Below are positions 10,700 through 22,552 of a stretch of 64,000 bases of DNA, one piece after another (position 1 is the stretch's first letter; every line of letters starts with the position of its first letter). This DNA comes from Sarcophilus harrisii (Eukaryota > Chordata > Mammalia > Dasyuromorphia > Dasyuridae). The notes under the pieces were generated by a model. The model was given only the letters and a program-made list of their open reading frames with translations, ran no database searches and was not told where the DNA came from. Location: assembly GCF_902635505.1 (NCBI RefSeq), contig NC_045427.1, positions 622,120,665 through 622,184,664 on the forward strand. The letters are read 5' to 3'. The translations under genes were made by a program, and so were the position numbers.

Positions 10700-12215
10700 G
10701 TACACTTAGCTCACCTGGGCGTCCTGCCTTGCCCCACCTTTTTGTTGGGGAAGGACCAGGTTTTGGAAAAAAGGCTTCTTCAGTGTTTTGAACCTGAAAC
10801 TGAGTGATTTATTGGATTTCTGGTCAAAGCTTGGACATGGAACACCCTGTCATCCCATTTATCGCCAACAACTTCCCAAGATGCTTCCCCCCCCACCCCT
10901 CCAAAGATAAGCAAACCTAGGTGGTGGAGAGGTAAAGGTGAGAGGGAAACCTCTCAAACTCTATCAACCCTTATCGATGTGGAAGCCACTGTTTCATTTT
11001 TAGTAAACTATTAACTATGTGCCGGTCGTTAACACACACACACACACACGCACACACACAAACGTTTATTGTAGCTGTTGCTAATGAATACAAAAGTTCC
11101 CGTGAGAAGCAGATCTCCCGACTCTCCTGGCCCCTCCTCTCCTGTCATCTCCAGAATACTATTTCTATAGGTTATAGAGTTCAGGCTGGAATCATTTGCT
11201 TTATCGAATACAGTTGACTGTTGAACAGTCTATTTGAGGGATCAGTTGATCTTTAGTGTCTTTTGTGTTTGTTCTTAATGATAGCAATGAATAAATAGAT
11301 TTTTTGAAACTAGAACTGCTTTAGTTTTACCTTTGTGTATTTAGTGCCTAGCCCAGTGTTTCATGCATATTAGGTGACTTTCAAAGGTCTGTTGTGTTAA
11401 GTTTAATGTTATTGACTGATAAATTCAGTAGGATGATTTAAAAATTAGCAAAGAAAACTAAGCTTGGATTTTAGGAGGTGAAATGAATATTGAGACTGGA
11501 TGATTAATATAATTTTGTTGTGTTTACTCAGGAAAACAGCTGGTGTGGATTGTTTTAGATTTGTGGACATTTAATAGCCAAGGATATGAATTCTAGTTCT
11601 TTTCCAACATAATTAATTTTGTACACTGTGTGTGTGAAGGTGCCATGAAAGGGAGGGGGGGATGAAGATATATACATAACCAGTTCCTTACTCTCAATAA
11701 GTTTAAACACTGCTTATTATGATTCTATAATAAGAATTCCCCTCATGAAGCAGTTTGATCATAACAAAGAATAGTGACATTTCTTCTCTTCTTGGTCCGT
11801 GGGTAATAGAGAGTTTGGAACACAAAATAAAAATTAATTGAAAAAAAGAATACCTAGTCCTGTAGCATCATCAAGAGAATGTTGTTGGGGGAGACATGGA
11901 TGGATCATTGTAATAGGAAATAATTTACGATGATTGAAAGTGCTTGACAATTCCCCAATTGTCCAGGAGCCTGATTTTCTCCTCTTATTTGATTTTTGAC
12001 CCAGCTTATTGTCTATGAACAGCTCACGGCCAAAATAGAGTATTGAGTCAGTGGCTAGGACTTCCCCCCACTCAGGGACCCTATATTTATTTTGTATATG
12101 TTTTGCATTTTCTCATATGTAAACACATTATTTCCTTTCAAGGAATGTAAAGCTAGAGCTAGTTTGTTTTTGTATTTGTATCCTCAGTGTGACTGCTACA
12201 TAGTAAACATTTGTT
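10700..12215. other. Start of presumed intron 1, little recognised
   Basis: Contains a (CA)n run at about 11033-11060 and an L2-like tail near 11335-11400 ('gcctagcccagtgtttcatg'). No exon was seen. Confidence 0.5.
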
Positions 12216-12218
12216 AAC

Positions 12219-12345
12219 GGCAAAGAGAGGGGAGGGGAGAGAGAGAGAGAAAGGGAGGAAAGAGGAAAGGAGGGGAGGGAGAAAGGGAGAGAAGGAGAAG
12301 GAGAGAGGTGGGGGAGAGGGGGAGGAAAGGAGGGAGGGAAGGAGG

Positions 12346-12398
<53 letters not shown>

Positions 12399-12434
12399 AG
12401 GGAGGGAGAGAGAGAAGGAAGGAGAGAGGCAGGA
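12219..12434. repeat. GA-rich polypurine tract with (GA)n core
   Basis: About 215 bp of nearly pure purine on the + strand, with an uninterrupted (AG)n core at about 12353-12391 and GGGA/GGGGA blocks on either side. It creates long open frames on both strands (Arg/Glu/Gly or Ser/Leu/Pro-rich) that are not genes. Confidence 0.95.
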
Positions 12435-12439
12435 AGAAT

Positions 12440-12830
12440 GAATGGGAAAATGTTTCTTAACTGCTCTCTGTGTACCAAGCACTCATGATAACAAATAGAA
12501 AAGATGAAATAGTGTCTGCTGTCAAGGAACTCATACTGTAATTGTGGGAGAAGAAAATAAAAGAAAGTTTACCTGCAGAGCACACTGCAAAGACTAGAGG
12601 TTGTATGTGAATTCCTGTAGTGATGGATTAATTTAACAAACTGGCCATGCAGCTTCATGTTATATTTTAATAGTAATCTCTGGGGGGAAAAAAATCACTT
12701 CACTTCTGTCTCAGTTTCCTAATCAGTAAAGATAGTGGTAGCATCCACCTTCTAGGATTATTGTTAGGATAAAATGAGATTATATTTGTAAATGCCTTGC
12801 AGATCTCAAAGTGGTATAAGTGCTATTATT
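12440..12830 (+). repeat. Two SINE units
   Basis: 12445-12545 resembles the MIR3-like unit ('gtaccaagcactcatgataa', 'gtcaaggaactcatactgta'). 12640-12830 is a tRNA-headed SINE 3' half ('tgtctcagtttcctaatcag', 'aggattattgttaggataaa'). Confidence 0.55.
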
Positions 12831-12834
12831 ATTA

Positions 12835-13960
12835 TTAATCCATTTTTTCAAAATCTTTCTATCCTTTCCTTTCTTTCCATCTGTGCCCCAAAGTTCTTTT
12901 CTTTCACTTATCCTTTGGGATCATGTTCTCTTAATTTTTTCTTCTTTTTCTTGCCTGTTGATCATTTTACTCTTATTCTTTCCCTTCTGCTTAAAGATAT
13001 AAGCAAAATTCCCCTCAGTTAAAAAAAAAATATTTCCCTTAACCTTGTGGTTCATCTCATTTCACATTTTCACTACCAAACTTCAAGAAAGTTGGGTTCA
13101 ATCATTAGCTTCACTTTTCTTACCACCAACAACCATACTCAGGCTCCAGACTCCACCATTCTTATTGCTTTCATCTCATTGACCACCAAATTCACTGGTC
13201 TTTTCTCAGTGGTTTTTCTTGACAACTCTGAATCACTCATGAAGCTGTGTGCTACCTCCTTTATTCTATGAATGGTTGGTTGGTTTGCCTAGTTTTTTTT
13301 TTTTTTTTAAAAAAACTATTCCTTCTTTCTTCTCTGTCTCCATCATTGCCTTCTCTTCTTCCTCCTTTCCAGAATCCTATTCTAGAAATCTCGTTTCTCT
13401 TCTTTCTTCTTATTCTTTACCACCTGTCCCTAAACTTTCTCCTTTGCAAGGCTCATCTGCTGCCAAGGATTTAAATGTGACCTCTTTAAATCATGCCCAA
13501 ATCTTCATTTTCTTCTCCAATCCCTCATGAGTTGCAAAGACACATTTCTGACAATGTCTCCATATCTCTGCCAGAATCTAACTCAAAATATCTCAAGCTG
13601 AAATCATCTTTTCCCCAAAACTTGTTCCTCTTCCTTACTTCCTCATAATCTATTAATGGTGCCAGCATTCTGCCAGACACTCACACTTGAAACCTCAGAC
13701 TCCTCTTTTACTATTTCTCTTCCTGCTTCTAGTTGATCTATCAAATGGTAGCAATTTTACTTTATAGCATTTCTGAACTACCTTGCAACGTCTCCAATTT
13801 TGCTAGCTCAGAAGCTTGGTACCTCTCTACTAGACTATTGCAATATTCATTCGTTAATACTCAAATATAATTTCCCCATCTCATCCATCATATACATTAC
13901 TACCAGATTAGTTTTTCTAATGCCACAAATGGATCCAGTCTTCCTATAACAGAAACTTAT
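12835..13960 (+). mobile_element. L2 LINE, ORF and 3' region
   Basis: Around 13170-13260 it matches the L2 reverse-transcriptase stretch that encodes the conserved DLSAAFDTVDH block, here decayed to a frame reading FSVVFLDNS. Around 13680-13860 it matches the later part ('cttgaaacctcagactcctc', 'ctctactagactattgcaat'). It is interrupted by T-rich and A-rich runs and has no intact frame. It is an old, mammal-wide family. Confidence 0.7.
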
Positions 13961-13999
13961 TTATATGCAATACAGTTTTAAATATGCCTTCATGCGATA

Positions 14000-14175
14000 T
14001 CATTTGGTATAGACAATATCTGTAAGCTAGGTCAAAGAAAGTTGTATTGCTCCTGTTGTACAAATGAGGAAACTGAAGCTCAGGCAGCAGTAATTTCCTT
14101 AAGGTCAGGCAGGTACATCTAGGATTCTAACTCAAGTTCATCTGACAAATTCAGGTTCTTTCACTATTTAATAAA
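14000..14175 (+). repeat. MIR-type SINE
   Basis: Blocks 'acaaatgaggaaactgaagc' and 'aaggtcaggcaggtacatct' in MIR order. Confidence 0.65.
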
Positions 14176-14304
14176 ATTCAATAAACTTTTATTAACTTCT
14201 GCTTTGATCATAAAGAGAGCAGGAAACTGAGGGGAAATTTTACAGCAAGTTTCTCTGATTAAGGCTTCATTCCTCAAGTATTCAGAAAAGTGAGTTCAAA
14301 TTTA

Positions 14305-15145
14305 TAAGAATTCAAGTCATTACCCAGTTGATAAATGATCAAAGGATATGAACAGGCAGTTTTCAGAAGAATTCAAAGATGTCTATAGTTATGTAAAAAT
14401 GCTAAATTCGGCATTGATTAGAGAAATGCAAATTAAAATAATTCTGAGGTTGGCTAATATGACAGAAAGGAAAAGAACCAATTCTGGGGAGAGGTGGAAA
14501 AAAATGGAGCCGCTAATGTACTATTGGTGGAATTATGAATTAATCTAACCATTCTAGAGAGCAATTTAGAATTGTGCTCAAAAGGCTATAAAGTTGTATA
14601 CCCTTTGATCCAGGAATACCTACTATTAGGTCTGTATTCCAGAGAGATTAAAGAAAAAGAAAGTTTGTATGTGTAAGACACAGCAGCTCTTTTTATGGTG
14701 GCAAAAAAATTTAGGAAATTGAAGGGATGCCCATTGTTGGAGCTGAAAAAGTTGTAGTATATAGTTGTGATGGAATTCTATTGTCATATAAGAAATGATG
14801 AATAGGATGATTTCAGAAAAATTGGGGAAGATATATATGAACTGAAGCAAAGTGAAGTGAGCAGAACCAGGAGAACATCGTAGACAGTAAGAGCAATATT
14901 GTTTCATGATTAATTGTGAATGATTTTATCCTCAACAATACAGTGGTCTAGAACAATTCCAAAGGAATTATGTTTTAAAAAATATTATTCATCTCCAGAA
15001 AAAGCACTGATGGAGCCTGAATGCAAATCAAAGCATACTGTTTTGGGGCTTGCTTTCTTTTTCTTTTTAGGGACAATAGGTAGGTCTGTGTTTTCTTTTG
15101 TAATATTGCTAATATGGAAATATGTTTTATATGATTGCATATATA

Positions 15146-15185
<40 letters not shown>

Positions 15186-15320
15186 AGATCAAATTGCCTG
15201 CCTTCTCAAGAAGGGGGGAAGAAAAAGAGAAAGGGGGAACTTGGAACTAAAAAATTTTAAAATGAATGCTAAAAATTGTTTTTACATGTGATTGAGAAAA
15301 AATTAATTAATTAAAAACAA
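14305..15320 (+). mobile_element. L1 3' part, sense to RASSF4
   Basis: A 5'-truncated L1 of about 1 kb. It starts in ORF2 C-terminal sequence: the frame at 14348 reads MNRQFSEEF, the same segment as MNRQFSDEE in the younger copies. It continues through the end of ORF2 ('agtgagcagaaccaggagaa') into the 3' UTR. A (TA)n run sits inside the 3' UTR. It has several frame breaks and is old. Confidence 0.75.
15137..15182. repeat. (TA)n microsatellite
   Basis: An interrupted TA dinucleotide run inside the L1 3' UTR, ending in a 22-bp or longer uninterrupted block. Confidence 0.95.
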
Positions 15321-15324
15321 CCTT

Positions 15325-15835
15325 CCTGCTTTGTATGAGGCACTGAGAATACAAAGAAGTAGTCTCTGACTTTAAGGAGCCTAAATGGCAATGGGAGAGG
15401 GGAAGAGATTTGTAAGTATGCAGGGAAATGCAAGGTCATTTGGGGGATGAGAAAATACAAACAACTGGGAGGGGGGCATCAGAACATACTTTGGCAGAGG
15501 AAACAGCTGTAGTTTAAAAGAAGGTTCAGATTCTAAGAGGCAGAGGAAAGGAGAATGAAAAGAGATGGGAACTTGGGGAACAGCTGCTAGCAGACTTGTT
15601 TGCATTCCATTTCAAGTGTATGATGAGCAATGATAAAGAATTAATCTGGAAAGGTAACTTGGTACCTGATTATGAAGGGTCTTAAATATCAGATTGAGGA
15701 CATGTATTCATCACATAATAGGGAGTCAGTGAAGGTTTTTGAGCAAGTGAGCCACATGGTCAGCCCTGTACCTTAGAAAAAATTAATTTGGTGGCTATGC
15801 GTAGGATAGATTAGAGGGGGAGAAAGCAAAAGAAG
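15325..15835 (+). repeat. Ancient interspersed repeat, family unassigned
   Basis: It begins with a 'gaggcactgagaatacaaag' block and ends with 'gagtcagtgaaggtttttga' and 'gtgagccacatggtcagccc'. The same order, better preserved, occurs at 35635-36190, so it is one roughly 550-bp repeat family. I recognise it as widespread in mammals but cannot name it. Confidence 0.55.
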
Positions 15836-16039
15836 GAAGGTTTCTCCTCAAAACCTGGAATCCAAAATCTTTAGCAAATTCTACTATCTTGGTTAAGTCT
15901 AAGACGTCACCCTTTTTGTGTCATGATTTTCTTTGGCAATTTGCTGAAGCCTGTAGATATTTCAAAATAATGTTTTCTTGCCTATATTCATAATTGAAGG
16001 CAATGCTAAATTTCATTTAGAGCTTAGTAGAAATAAATG

Positions 16040-16370
16040 TGTAAAATTTCCCCATCCAAATTGTGGATTCCCTGAAATCTATCTGTGTTCTGCAGATCTC
16101 AGGTTAAGAAATCAGGCTCTAACCTAAGTTTCTAGTCATATCTTATCTTACTCTTATTAGTGCCTTGTTTTGCTCTAAGCAGATTTGCTTGGCTAGATTT
16201 GAAATCAGAGAATATGGGTCCAGCTCCCAATTTGTATTACTTGTGGATCTCTGTAGTACTTGTAAAAGTTATTTACATTTTATGGGCTTCTCTCCCCATG
16301 TAAAACAGGGAGAGGAAAGATGTTGGACTGCCATGCTGTCTAAAGATCCTTCCAGTGCTAAGTCTATAAC
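16040..16370 (+). repeat. DNA-transposon-like scrap and MIR
   Basis: 16045-16125 ('ccccatccaaattgtggatt', 'ccctgaaatctatctgtg', 'aggttaagaa') resembles 57820-57905, so the two are copies of one element, possibly hAT-like. 16205-16370 is a MIR fragment ending 'cttccagtgctaagtct'. Confidence 0.4.
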
Positions 16371-16611
16371 CTAAGAATTTGTTTTCTATGTGTTTTACTT
16401 GTACTTTTCTGCCTGCAATTCCTATCTTTTCTCCTTTCTTTCTATGTTCTGTGACTCTCTCTGTCTCTCCATCTTTGCCTATATCTCTGTCTCTGTTTCT
16501 GTGTCTTTCTTTCTCTCCTTTGCTGATGCTTTGAAGGTCCAGTTGAAACATTACCTTTTTATTCTAGGCATACTTTACTAATGGCAGCTCTAAACTCCAA
16601 GTAATAAGAAA

Positions 16612-16975
16612 TATATGAATAACAAGGCAATTCCAATAGACTTGGGAGGGAAAGTGCCATCTGCATCCAGAGGGAATGACACTGAATGTAGATCAAAGCC
16701 TAGTATTTTTACTTGTGTTGTTGTTCGCTTGCTTGCTTGTTTTTTTCGTTATCATTTTTTTTCCTTTTTGATCTTTTTTTTCTTGTGCAGCATGATGAAT
16801 ATGGAAATATGTTTAGAAGAATTGCACATATTTAATCTATATCAGATTGCTTGCTGTTGGGGTGGGAAGAAGGAGAAAAATTTGGAACAAAAGGTTTTGC
16901 AAAGATGAATGTCAAACTGTTTTTTCATGTATTTGGGAAAATAAAATACTATTAAAATTAAAAAAAATAAATGAA
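16612..16975 (+). mobile_element. L1 3' UTR copy
   Basis: Blocks 'caattccaatagacttggga', 'gtgccatctgcatccagagg', 'cttgtgcagcatgatgaata' and 'gaagaattgcacatatttaa' match the L1 3' end seen at 49480-49700. It ends in an A-rich tail near 16955-16975. Confidence 0.8.
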
Positions 16976-17339
16976 TAAGAATGAATGAATTGGTTCAGTT
17001 CTGCCTATGACATAATGCTCCCTGTGTGACTCTGGACAAGTCCTTCCTACAGGTGGTGGTAAGAGAGGTGTCAAACTCACAACAGCTTGAAGCCTGAACC
17101 AGATTACAATGTAATTGGGAACACAAAACTAATTCTGAGGTACAAAACAGATAATGTTTGTTGGTGCTTTTCCAAATCACTAGGGATCCAGCAGGGATTA
17201 CTTTCTATTTGAGTTTGGCAGATAGTTCTGTTTCTAATAGTTCTGTTCTAAACCAGTGAAATCAGGGTCCTTAGACTTGTATAAATGGCAGATAGTGTTT
17301 AAATATGTTAAAATATTCTTATGTCAGATTGAGTTTCAT

Positions 17340-17595
17340 TTGAATCCTAGTATGAGGGCAAACAGATAGCACAGTGGATAGATCATTGACCTAAGAGCTA
17401 GAAAGACTCATCTCCCTGATCTCAAATCTGGCCTCAATCCAGGGTTACTGTTTGCCTCAATTTTCTTATTAGCTGGAGAAGGAAATAGACTCCAGTATCT
17501 TTGCCAAGAAAATCCCAAATAAGGTCATGAAGATACAGAGATGACAAATAAGTGAACAACAGGAGGCAGGAAACTACAGTAGACATTAAAACAGC
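17340..17595 (+). repeat. tRNA-headed marsupial SINE
   Basis: 'cagatagcacagtggataga' head, 'gctggagaaggaaatagact' and 'tttgccaagaaaatcccaaa' tail blocks. It is nearly full length. Confidence 0.75.
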
Positions 17596-17609
17596 AAGCA
17601 ATAGCAACA

Positions 17610-18420
17610 ACAAAAAGTTGGATTTGGTTTAAAAGAACCTGGATTCGATTTTTTTGACTCTAAAATTCACTCTATGACTGTATGTCAGAATCCTTATTTC
17701 TTTGGTCTGCTTTTTTCTCTTCAAGATGCAAGAATTGGACTAAATCACTAATGGAATAAATGTGTGATACTGTATACTACTTAGTATAAGGAAGAGATTA
17801 GTTTTATACACATATACACACACCCCTTTGTATTGGTTAGTATTTGTATATGTTGATATTGATGGTTCCCTCATCCAACTGATGACAGATAACCCTCTGG
17901 GACCGGTTGTTGGATCACATAATTAGGCTCTAGAAAGATGTTGATAAGCAGGAATGATGGATGGACTACATCTAACAACATACAGATTTAATAAGCATAA
18001 ATGTAAAATCCTGCATTTGGTTTCCAAAAAAGAATAAAAATTCCTAAGTATAGAATGGGAGAGGAGAGAGAAAGGCCTTGAGCAATACATCCAAGCATCT
18101 TAGCTCAGCATTTCACTTGTAGTCATTATCCCAGAGACAGTGCGATCTTTTAGACCAGATAATTGATATGGTCAGATCTGTGCATTCTGGAGGAAAAACA
18201 ACTGGGTTTAAGAGACTGGGAGTTCAACGAATCTGAATTCTGATGTAGTTGCAAAAATAAAAAAGTGAAATTGATCTTAGGCTACATTAAGGAAAAAATA
18301 ACATTCAGAACAATTGTATTCTTTCCTGCTTAGAAGACCACATCTGGAACATTTTTTGGGTATCATATTTTTCAGAATTATATTGAAAAGCTGAAATTTA
18401 TCTGAAAGAGTGTACCTCCT
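17610..18420 (+). repeat. MIR fragment then L3/CR1 LINE fragment
   Basis: 17610-17770 is a MIR-type unit. 17930-18420 follows CR1/L3 order: 'aagcataaatgtaaaatcct' and later 'agaccacatctggaacattt' then 'ttatattgaaaagctgaa'. It is very diverged with no frame. Confidence 0.5.
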
Positions 18421-18463
18421 TCAAGGGTACCCCCTTCAGAGGTCTTCAAGACAACCTTATTAT

Positions 18464-18658
18464 TTTTCTTCTAAACATACTTCCACAATTATCATGCTGC
18501 GCAAGAAAAATCAAATCAAAAAGGGAAAAAATGAGGAAGAAAAAAAAAGCAAGCAAACAACAACAAAAAGATGAAAATATTATGTTGTGATCCACTTTCT
18601 GTCCCCATAGTCTTTTCTGGATGCAGATGGCTCTTTCCATCACAAGTCTATTGGAATA
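18464..18658 (-). mobile_element. L1 3' UTR fragment with target-site duplication
   Basis: A reverse-oriented L1 piece ('caattatcatgctgcgcaag', 'gatggctctttccatcacaa'). It is flanked by a 15-bp duplication with one mismatch (18449-18463, AGACAACCTTATTAT; 18659-18673, AGACAGCCTTATTAT), which fixes both ends. Confidence 0.8.
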
Positions 18659-18769
18659 AGACAGCCTTATTATGTAAGCAGTGATGAAGGAGCTAAATGT
18701 AGGAAAATGTAAAGAGCGAAATGTAGGAGAAAAAAATCACAAATTTTTAGAACTGAAATGGACTTTGGG

Positions 18770-18990
18770 TGTCATCCCAGGCTGCTAGATGGCTTAATGG
18801 ATTGAGTGCCTGATTTGGAGTCATAAAAAAACAACTCCAAGCCAACCCTAGATACTTACTGACTGGTTGATCTCTGGACAAGTTATTTCACTTTCCTCAT
18901 CTATAAAAGAAAATTAATATAGTAACTTCTTACTTTCTAGGATGTGAGGATCAAATTTTGCAAATTTTCAAATGCTACTTAAATACTAGT
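18770..18990 (+). repeat. tRNA-headed marsupial SINE
   Basis: 'ggctgctagatggcttaatg' head, 'ctctggacaagttatttcac', and a terminal 'aaatactagttcttatttaa'. Confidence 0.7.
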
Positions 18991-19570
18991 TCTTATTTAA
19001 TGCAAAATATATGCAGAGCAGTTTCTGTTGGTGAGGAAGCAGCAGCAAGGGGAAGATCAGGCCAGAGCTCTCTAAGGAGGTGACACTTGATGTGAGCTTT
19101 GAATGAGTTTAGGTTTTTTCCCATCCTAGATCCATTCAATTAAATTCCATTCTTTGAATAGATAGACCCCAGGACAGCCTGTTCAAATGTACAGAGGCCA
19201 GAAATAGATCACCAATAGGGAAGAGCTTTTTGTCTGGAACAAAAAGTACATCAGGCAAAGTAATAAGTAATGTTTAATTAGCCTGGGAAAGAAAATGTAT
19301 TGGAAACAGCTTGCAAAGGGTTTACTTGCTCAACAGAAGAGTTTGTGAGGCAACAGGCATCCACAGACATTTCTTAAGCGAAGTGACATTTCTTAAGGGA
19401 GGGGGCATTTCTTAAGGAGTGATATGGCTGTACTTATGCTTTAAAAAAGGAAGAGGAAGAATATGGATTCAGCATGACCATCTGTTTACAGGCTAGAGAT
19501 AATGAGTACCTATATGATGATGGTGGCTGTTTGAGGGAAGAGAAAGGAATGGAGGTTGGATCTGATTGCG
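18991..19570. other. Mostly unrecognised; short triple repeat
   Basis: 18995-19110 may be part of the unassigned ancient repeat seen at 35635. The block CATTTCTTAAG occurs three times between about 19367 and 19411. No exon was seen. Confidence 0.4.
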
Positions 19571-19573
19571 ATT

Positions 19574-19990
19574 GTTGTTTGTTCTTCATTCTGGAGGAGG
19601 ACTATGACATCTGGAACGTGATGCCATTACATGCAAGTGAATTGTATTGAAATGAGGGAAGGCTATAGAAGGTCACTGCCTCACTTTCCCCTCCAGAGCC
19701 ATCTGGGTCCAGTGGCTGGATATAGATTAGGAAGACTGGAGATGGTCCTGGATGCATTGGAAGATCTGGGCCTTTTAATGCTAAAGTCTTCAACAGGTTT
19801 CAGTTTGACTGAGGCTATATCCATTTAGTGATTAAGGCTAAGTAAAAGCCGAGGCAAAGAATGGCCTCTTTCACCTAATCAAGAAAATAAAAATCTAAAT
19901 AAATAAATAAGTAAGGGAAGGGAAGACTCTCAGGGTTTCTGTCCAAAACAGAACTGACTGCTGTTTGAATTCACTATGAGTCAATCAGGA
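19574..19990 (-). mobile_element. RTE-tailed SINE
   Basis: A roughly 415-bp unit shared with 45487-45930. Its left edge ('gttcttcattctggaggagg') is the reverse complement of the RTE LINE 3' end at 40480-40515 ('gtcctcttcaagaactaagg'). It is therefore a SINE carrying an RTE-type 3' tail, in reverse orientation. An A/T-rich AAAT run (about 19885-19910) lies inside. Confidence 0.65.
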
Positions 19991-19994
19991 CCCA

Positions 19995-20385
19995 AACAAT
20001 GACCTCTACTATGACTGAAGGAATGGGGAATGTTTAGTGTGAGGGAAGAAATTTGCTAATGACATGAGAGTAATCTTCTAATTCTTGAAAGGATGTCTTG
20101 TGGAATAAAGACTAAATAGATTCAGAGTAGACCATGATGGTAGAATTAGGACCAATAAGTGGAAGCTAGAGAGAGGCAGATTTTTGGTTTTATTAGGAAA
20201 AATATATCCCAAGCATCAGAGCTATTTTAAAAAGAAATGGAAAAGGCTGCTTTGCGAGATAGGAAGTGCCCATGTTACCCATACCTAGATATCCTTGGAC
20301 TGTCTGGATGTTATACAGATGATTCACTTTAGCTGTAGACTGAGCAATGTTAAAGGTTCCTTCTGACTTCAAATTCCTTATTGTA
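19995..20385 (+). mobile_element. L3/CR1 LINE 3' region
   Basis: It contains L3 3' blocks in order: 'gtagaattaggaccaataag', 'gagaggcagatttttggttt', 'gaaatggaaaaggctgcttt' and 'aggttccttctgacttcaaa'. It is old with no frame. Confidence 0.7.
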
Positions 20386-20394
20386 CTTTCTAAT

Positions 20395-20530
20395 CATTTC
20401 TATTTGTGGCTTCTTTCCCCTTATTAGATTGTAAGCTCTTTGAGAACAGGCACTGTTTTAATGTATTTCCAATATCTGGCGTAGGACCTGGCACATAGTA
20501 AATATTTAGTAAGTTCTTATTGAATTTGTT
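20395..20530 (+). repeat. L2 3' tail
   Basis: 'attagattgtaagctctttg', 'cctggcacatagtaaatatt' and 'tagtaagttcttattgaatt' are typical L2 3' end blocks. Confidence 0.7.
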
Positions 20531-21850
20531 TTGGTAACTAAAATTCAACTTCTCTCTAAATGATAGTTGAGGATCCCAGCACCATCTCATTTACCAACCT
20601 CATCAGGCTCACCCGGTTCCAATACCTATTGTGATGATTCGAGTGGTAAGAGTTGACATTAGATCCTGCAGGAATTAGAATTTTCTGTTCTTGTCTCCTG
20701 GTTATCTGTTAGAAGTCCCACAATGAGCTTACTTCCTCAGAAGTGTCTGAGACTCAGAAAGGTGACTTGCCTATCTATGGTTACAGAACTGGCAAGTTTT
20801 AGAGTAGGGAGAAGTTAGTTTTGAAATATTAAGGGGTAAGTGATAAGGACCTGGGGAAAACATCTATTTGGATTTGATTTAGTGAGCTTTATGAGAGTAG
20901 ATATTTCCACTTTTGTTGCAGGAACTTGTCATTCTCTCAGTTCTCCTTTTAAGTTTTGATGCCCTATCACAATCATGACACAGTTGTTGACTGTCAATAA
21001 ATACTAAGCATGTCTCCTCTTCACCCTATTGCATTTATTTCAAAACTGGAGAAAATCCTTTGGCATCTTCCTAAGATTTTTTTCTGAAGGAATGCCTCAT
21101 CAAATCAAAGAGCTAGTATTTTAAGGCAAAAAGGAATGTTAAAAGATTATCCCTTTCACTTTATAGATTGGGAAACTGAGACCTGGAGAGGGGGCTTGGA
21201 ATGAGAAGTGAGTCTAGCATACATGTCTCCCAATTTCCAGTTCCAGTTCACATATACAGGATGCCACAATGCTCAGGTGCTTCCTAGCTTAGTATTAGAG
21301 AACCTTAAGTGTCACTTTGCTTTTTTGGCCATGGGTAGCTCAGTCTATGATGAAGCCCGAGAACATTCATTCTATAGATTAGTCTGCTCCTGCTTTTGTC
21401 TCCAGCCTTAGACCTAGAATTTCTTGTTGATTCTCCTGCTCTTCCTGCTCTGCTCACACCCAGAGGCAAATCTAGGTCCCCAACTCACTTTAATTCAGTG
21501 CAACTCAACAATTCAGTAAGCACTTATTAAAGGCAAAGACATTCTCCTGGGTACCATAGATAAAAATATGAAAAACAAAGAAAGATTCCCTGCTCTCAAG
21601 GAGTATCCATTCTTAAAGAATCATACTACCTCTGAAATGAGTTATAGAAATGTAGATTCACAACTGGAAGGGGCCTTAAACATCACCTAGCCCCCCTTCA
21701 TCCTTTTATAAAAAAAGAAACTGAGACCTTAAAAATTAAAATGACTTGACCATTCCCAGGGAGGAAGCAATAAAGCTAGAATACAAGCTCAGATCCTTTT
21801 ATTTCAAATCCAGACCTGGTTCCATGCTATTTCATAAATATGCACACATT
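20531..21850 (+). repeat. Scattered MIR-type pieces; no gene
   Basis: MIR-like units at about 20700-20830, 21105-21200, 21490-21620 (MIR3-like, 'gtaagcacttattaaaggca') and 21640-21830. The intervening sequence, including 21208-21411, shows no credible exon. Confidence 0.5.
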
Positions 21851-22490
21851 AGGCAACAATATATTAGAACACAATGAAGTACATAGGTCAAAAAGAGAAG
21901 GCTGAGACATCAAGGAAGGAAGGAAGACTCATTCCCTTATCAGGGAAGTCTTTGTAAAGTAATGGCAACTGAGATAGGTTTCTAAAGAAAAGAAGGAATC
22001 CGAAAGAAAAGAAGATCCGAAAGAGCAAGACCCAGAACAGTGACTAGTCTTGTTTGTGAGAAGCACAGTATATGAAGGGGGGAGGAATGGGGGATGTGTT
22101 GGGGGTGGGGAAGCATTCCACTTTTCCATTTTCAAGACCAAGAATTCCATTTTAACACCAGGAATTTGATTTTAGAATGTCTCTGTTTCTTTGTAAATGA
22201 ATAGGCACTTCAAATCCATGTTGTATGCTTTCTTTTACCTCAGTTCTTGATCACTGATAACAAGATAGATCAGTAGAGTCCACCTTGTATCAAACTAACA
22301 GACTAGTAGATTACATGTGCCTTGAAACTTGCATAAACACACACACACGTCTATAGATATGTGTATGTTTATGTGTGTGTATATATATACATACACACAC
22401 AAACACATACCTACAACCCAGCCCTGGATAACTTATTAATCCAGGATAACTCCTAAAGTATCTTCTCATTCTATATCTACCATCCTAAAA
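21851..22490. other. Unrecognised intronic stretch with CA/TA run
   Basis: Nothing recognised except alternating purine-pyrimidine runs (CA/TG/TA) at about 22335-22405. Confidence 0.4.
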
Positions 22491-22513
22491 GGAATGAAAA
22501 AGCATTTATTAAG

Positions 22514-22552
<39 letters not shown>

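Noticed and set aside
9612-10705. Several 60-169-codon open frames on both strands in the CpG island
   Set aside because: They overlap in all frames, are Pro/Arg/Gly-rich, and show no domain. High GC removes stop codons; one begins in a MIR.
12128-12482. Ser/Leu/Pro- and Arg/Glu-rich frames of up to 116 codons
   Set aside because: These are products of the polypurine tract, not genes.
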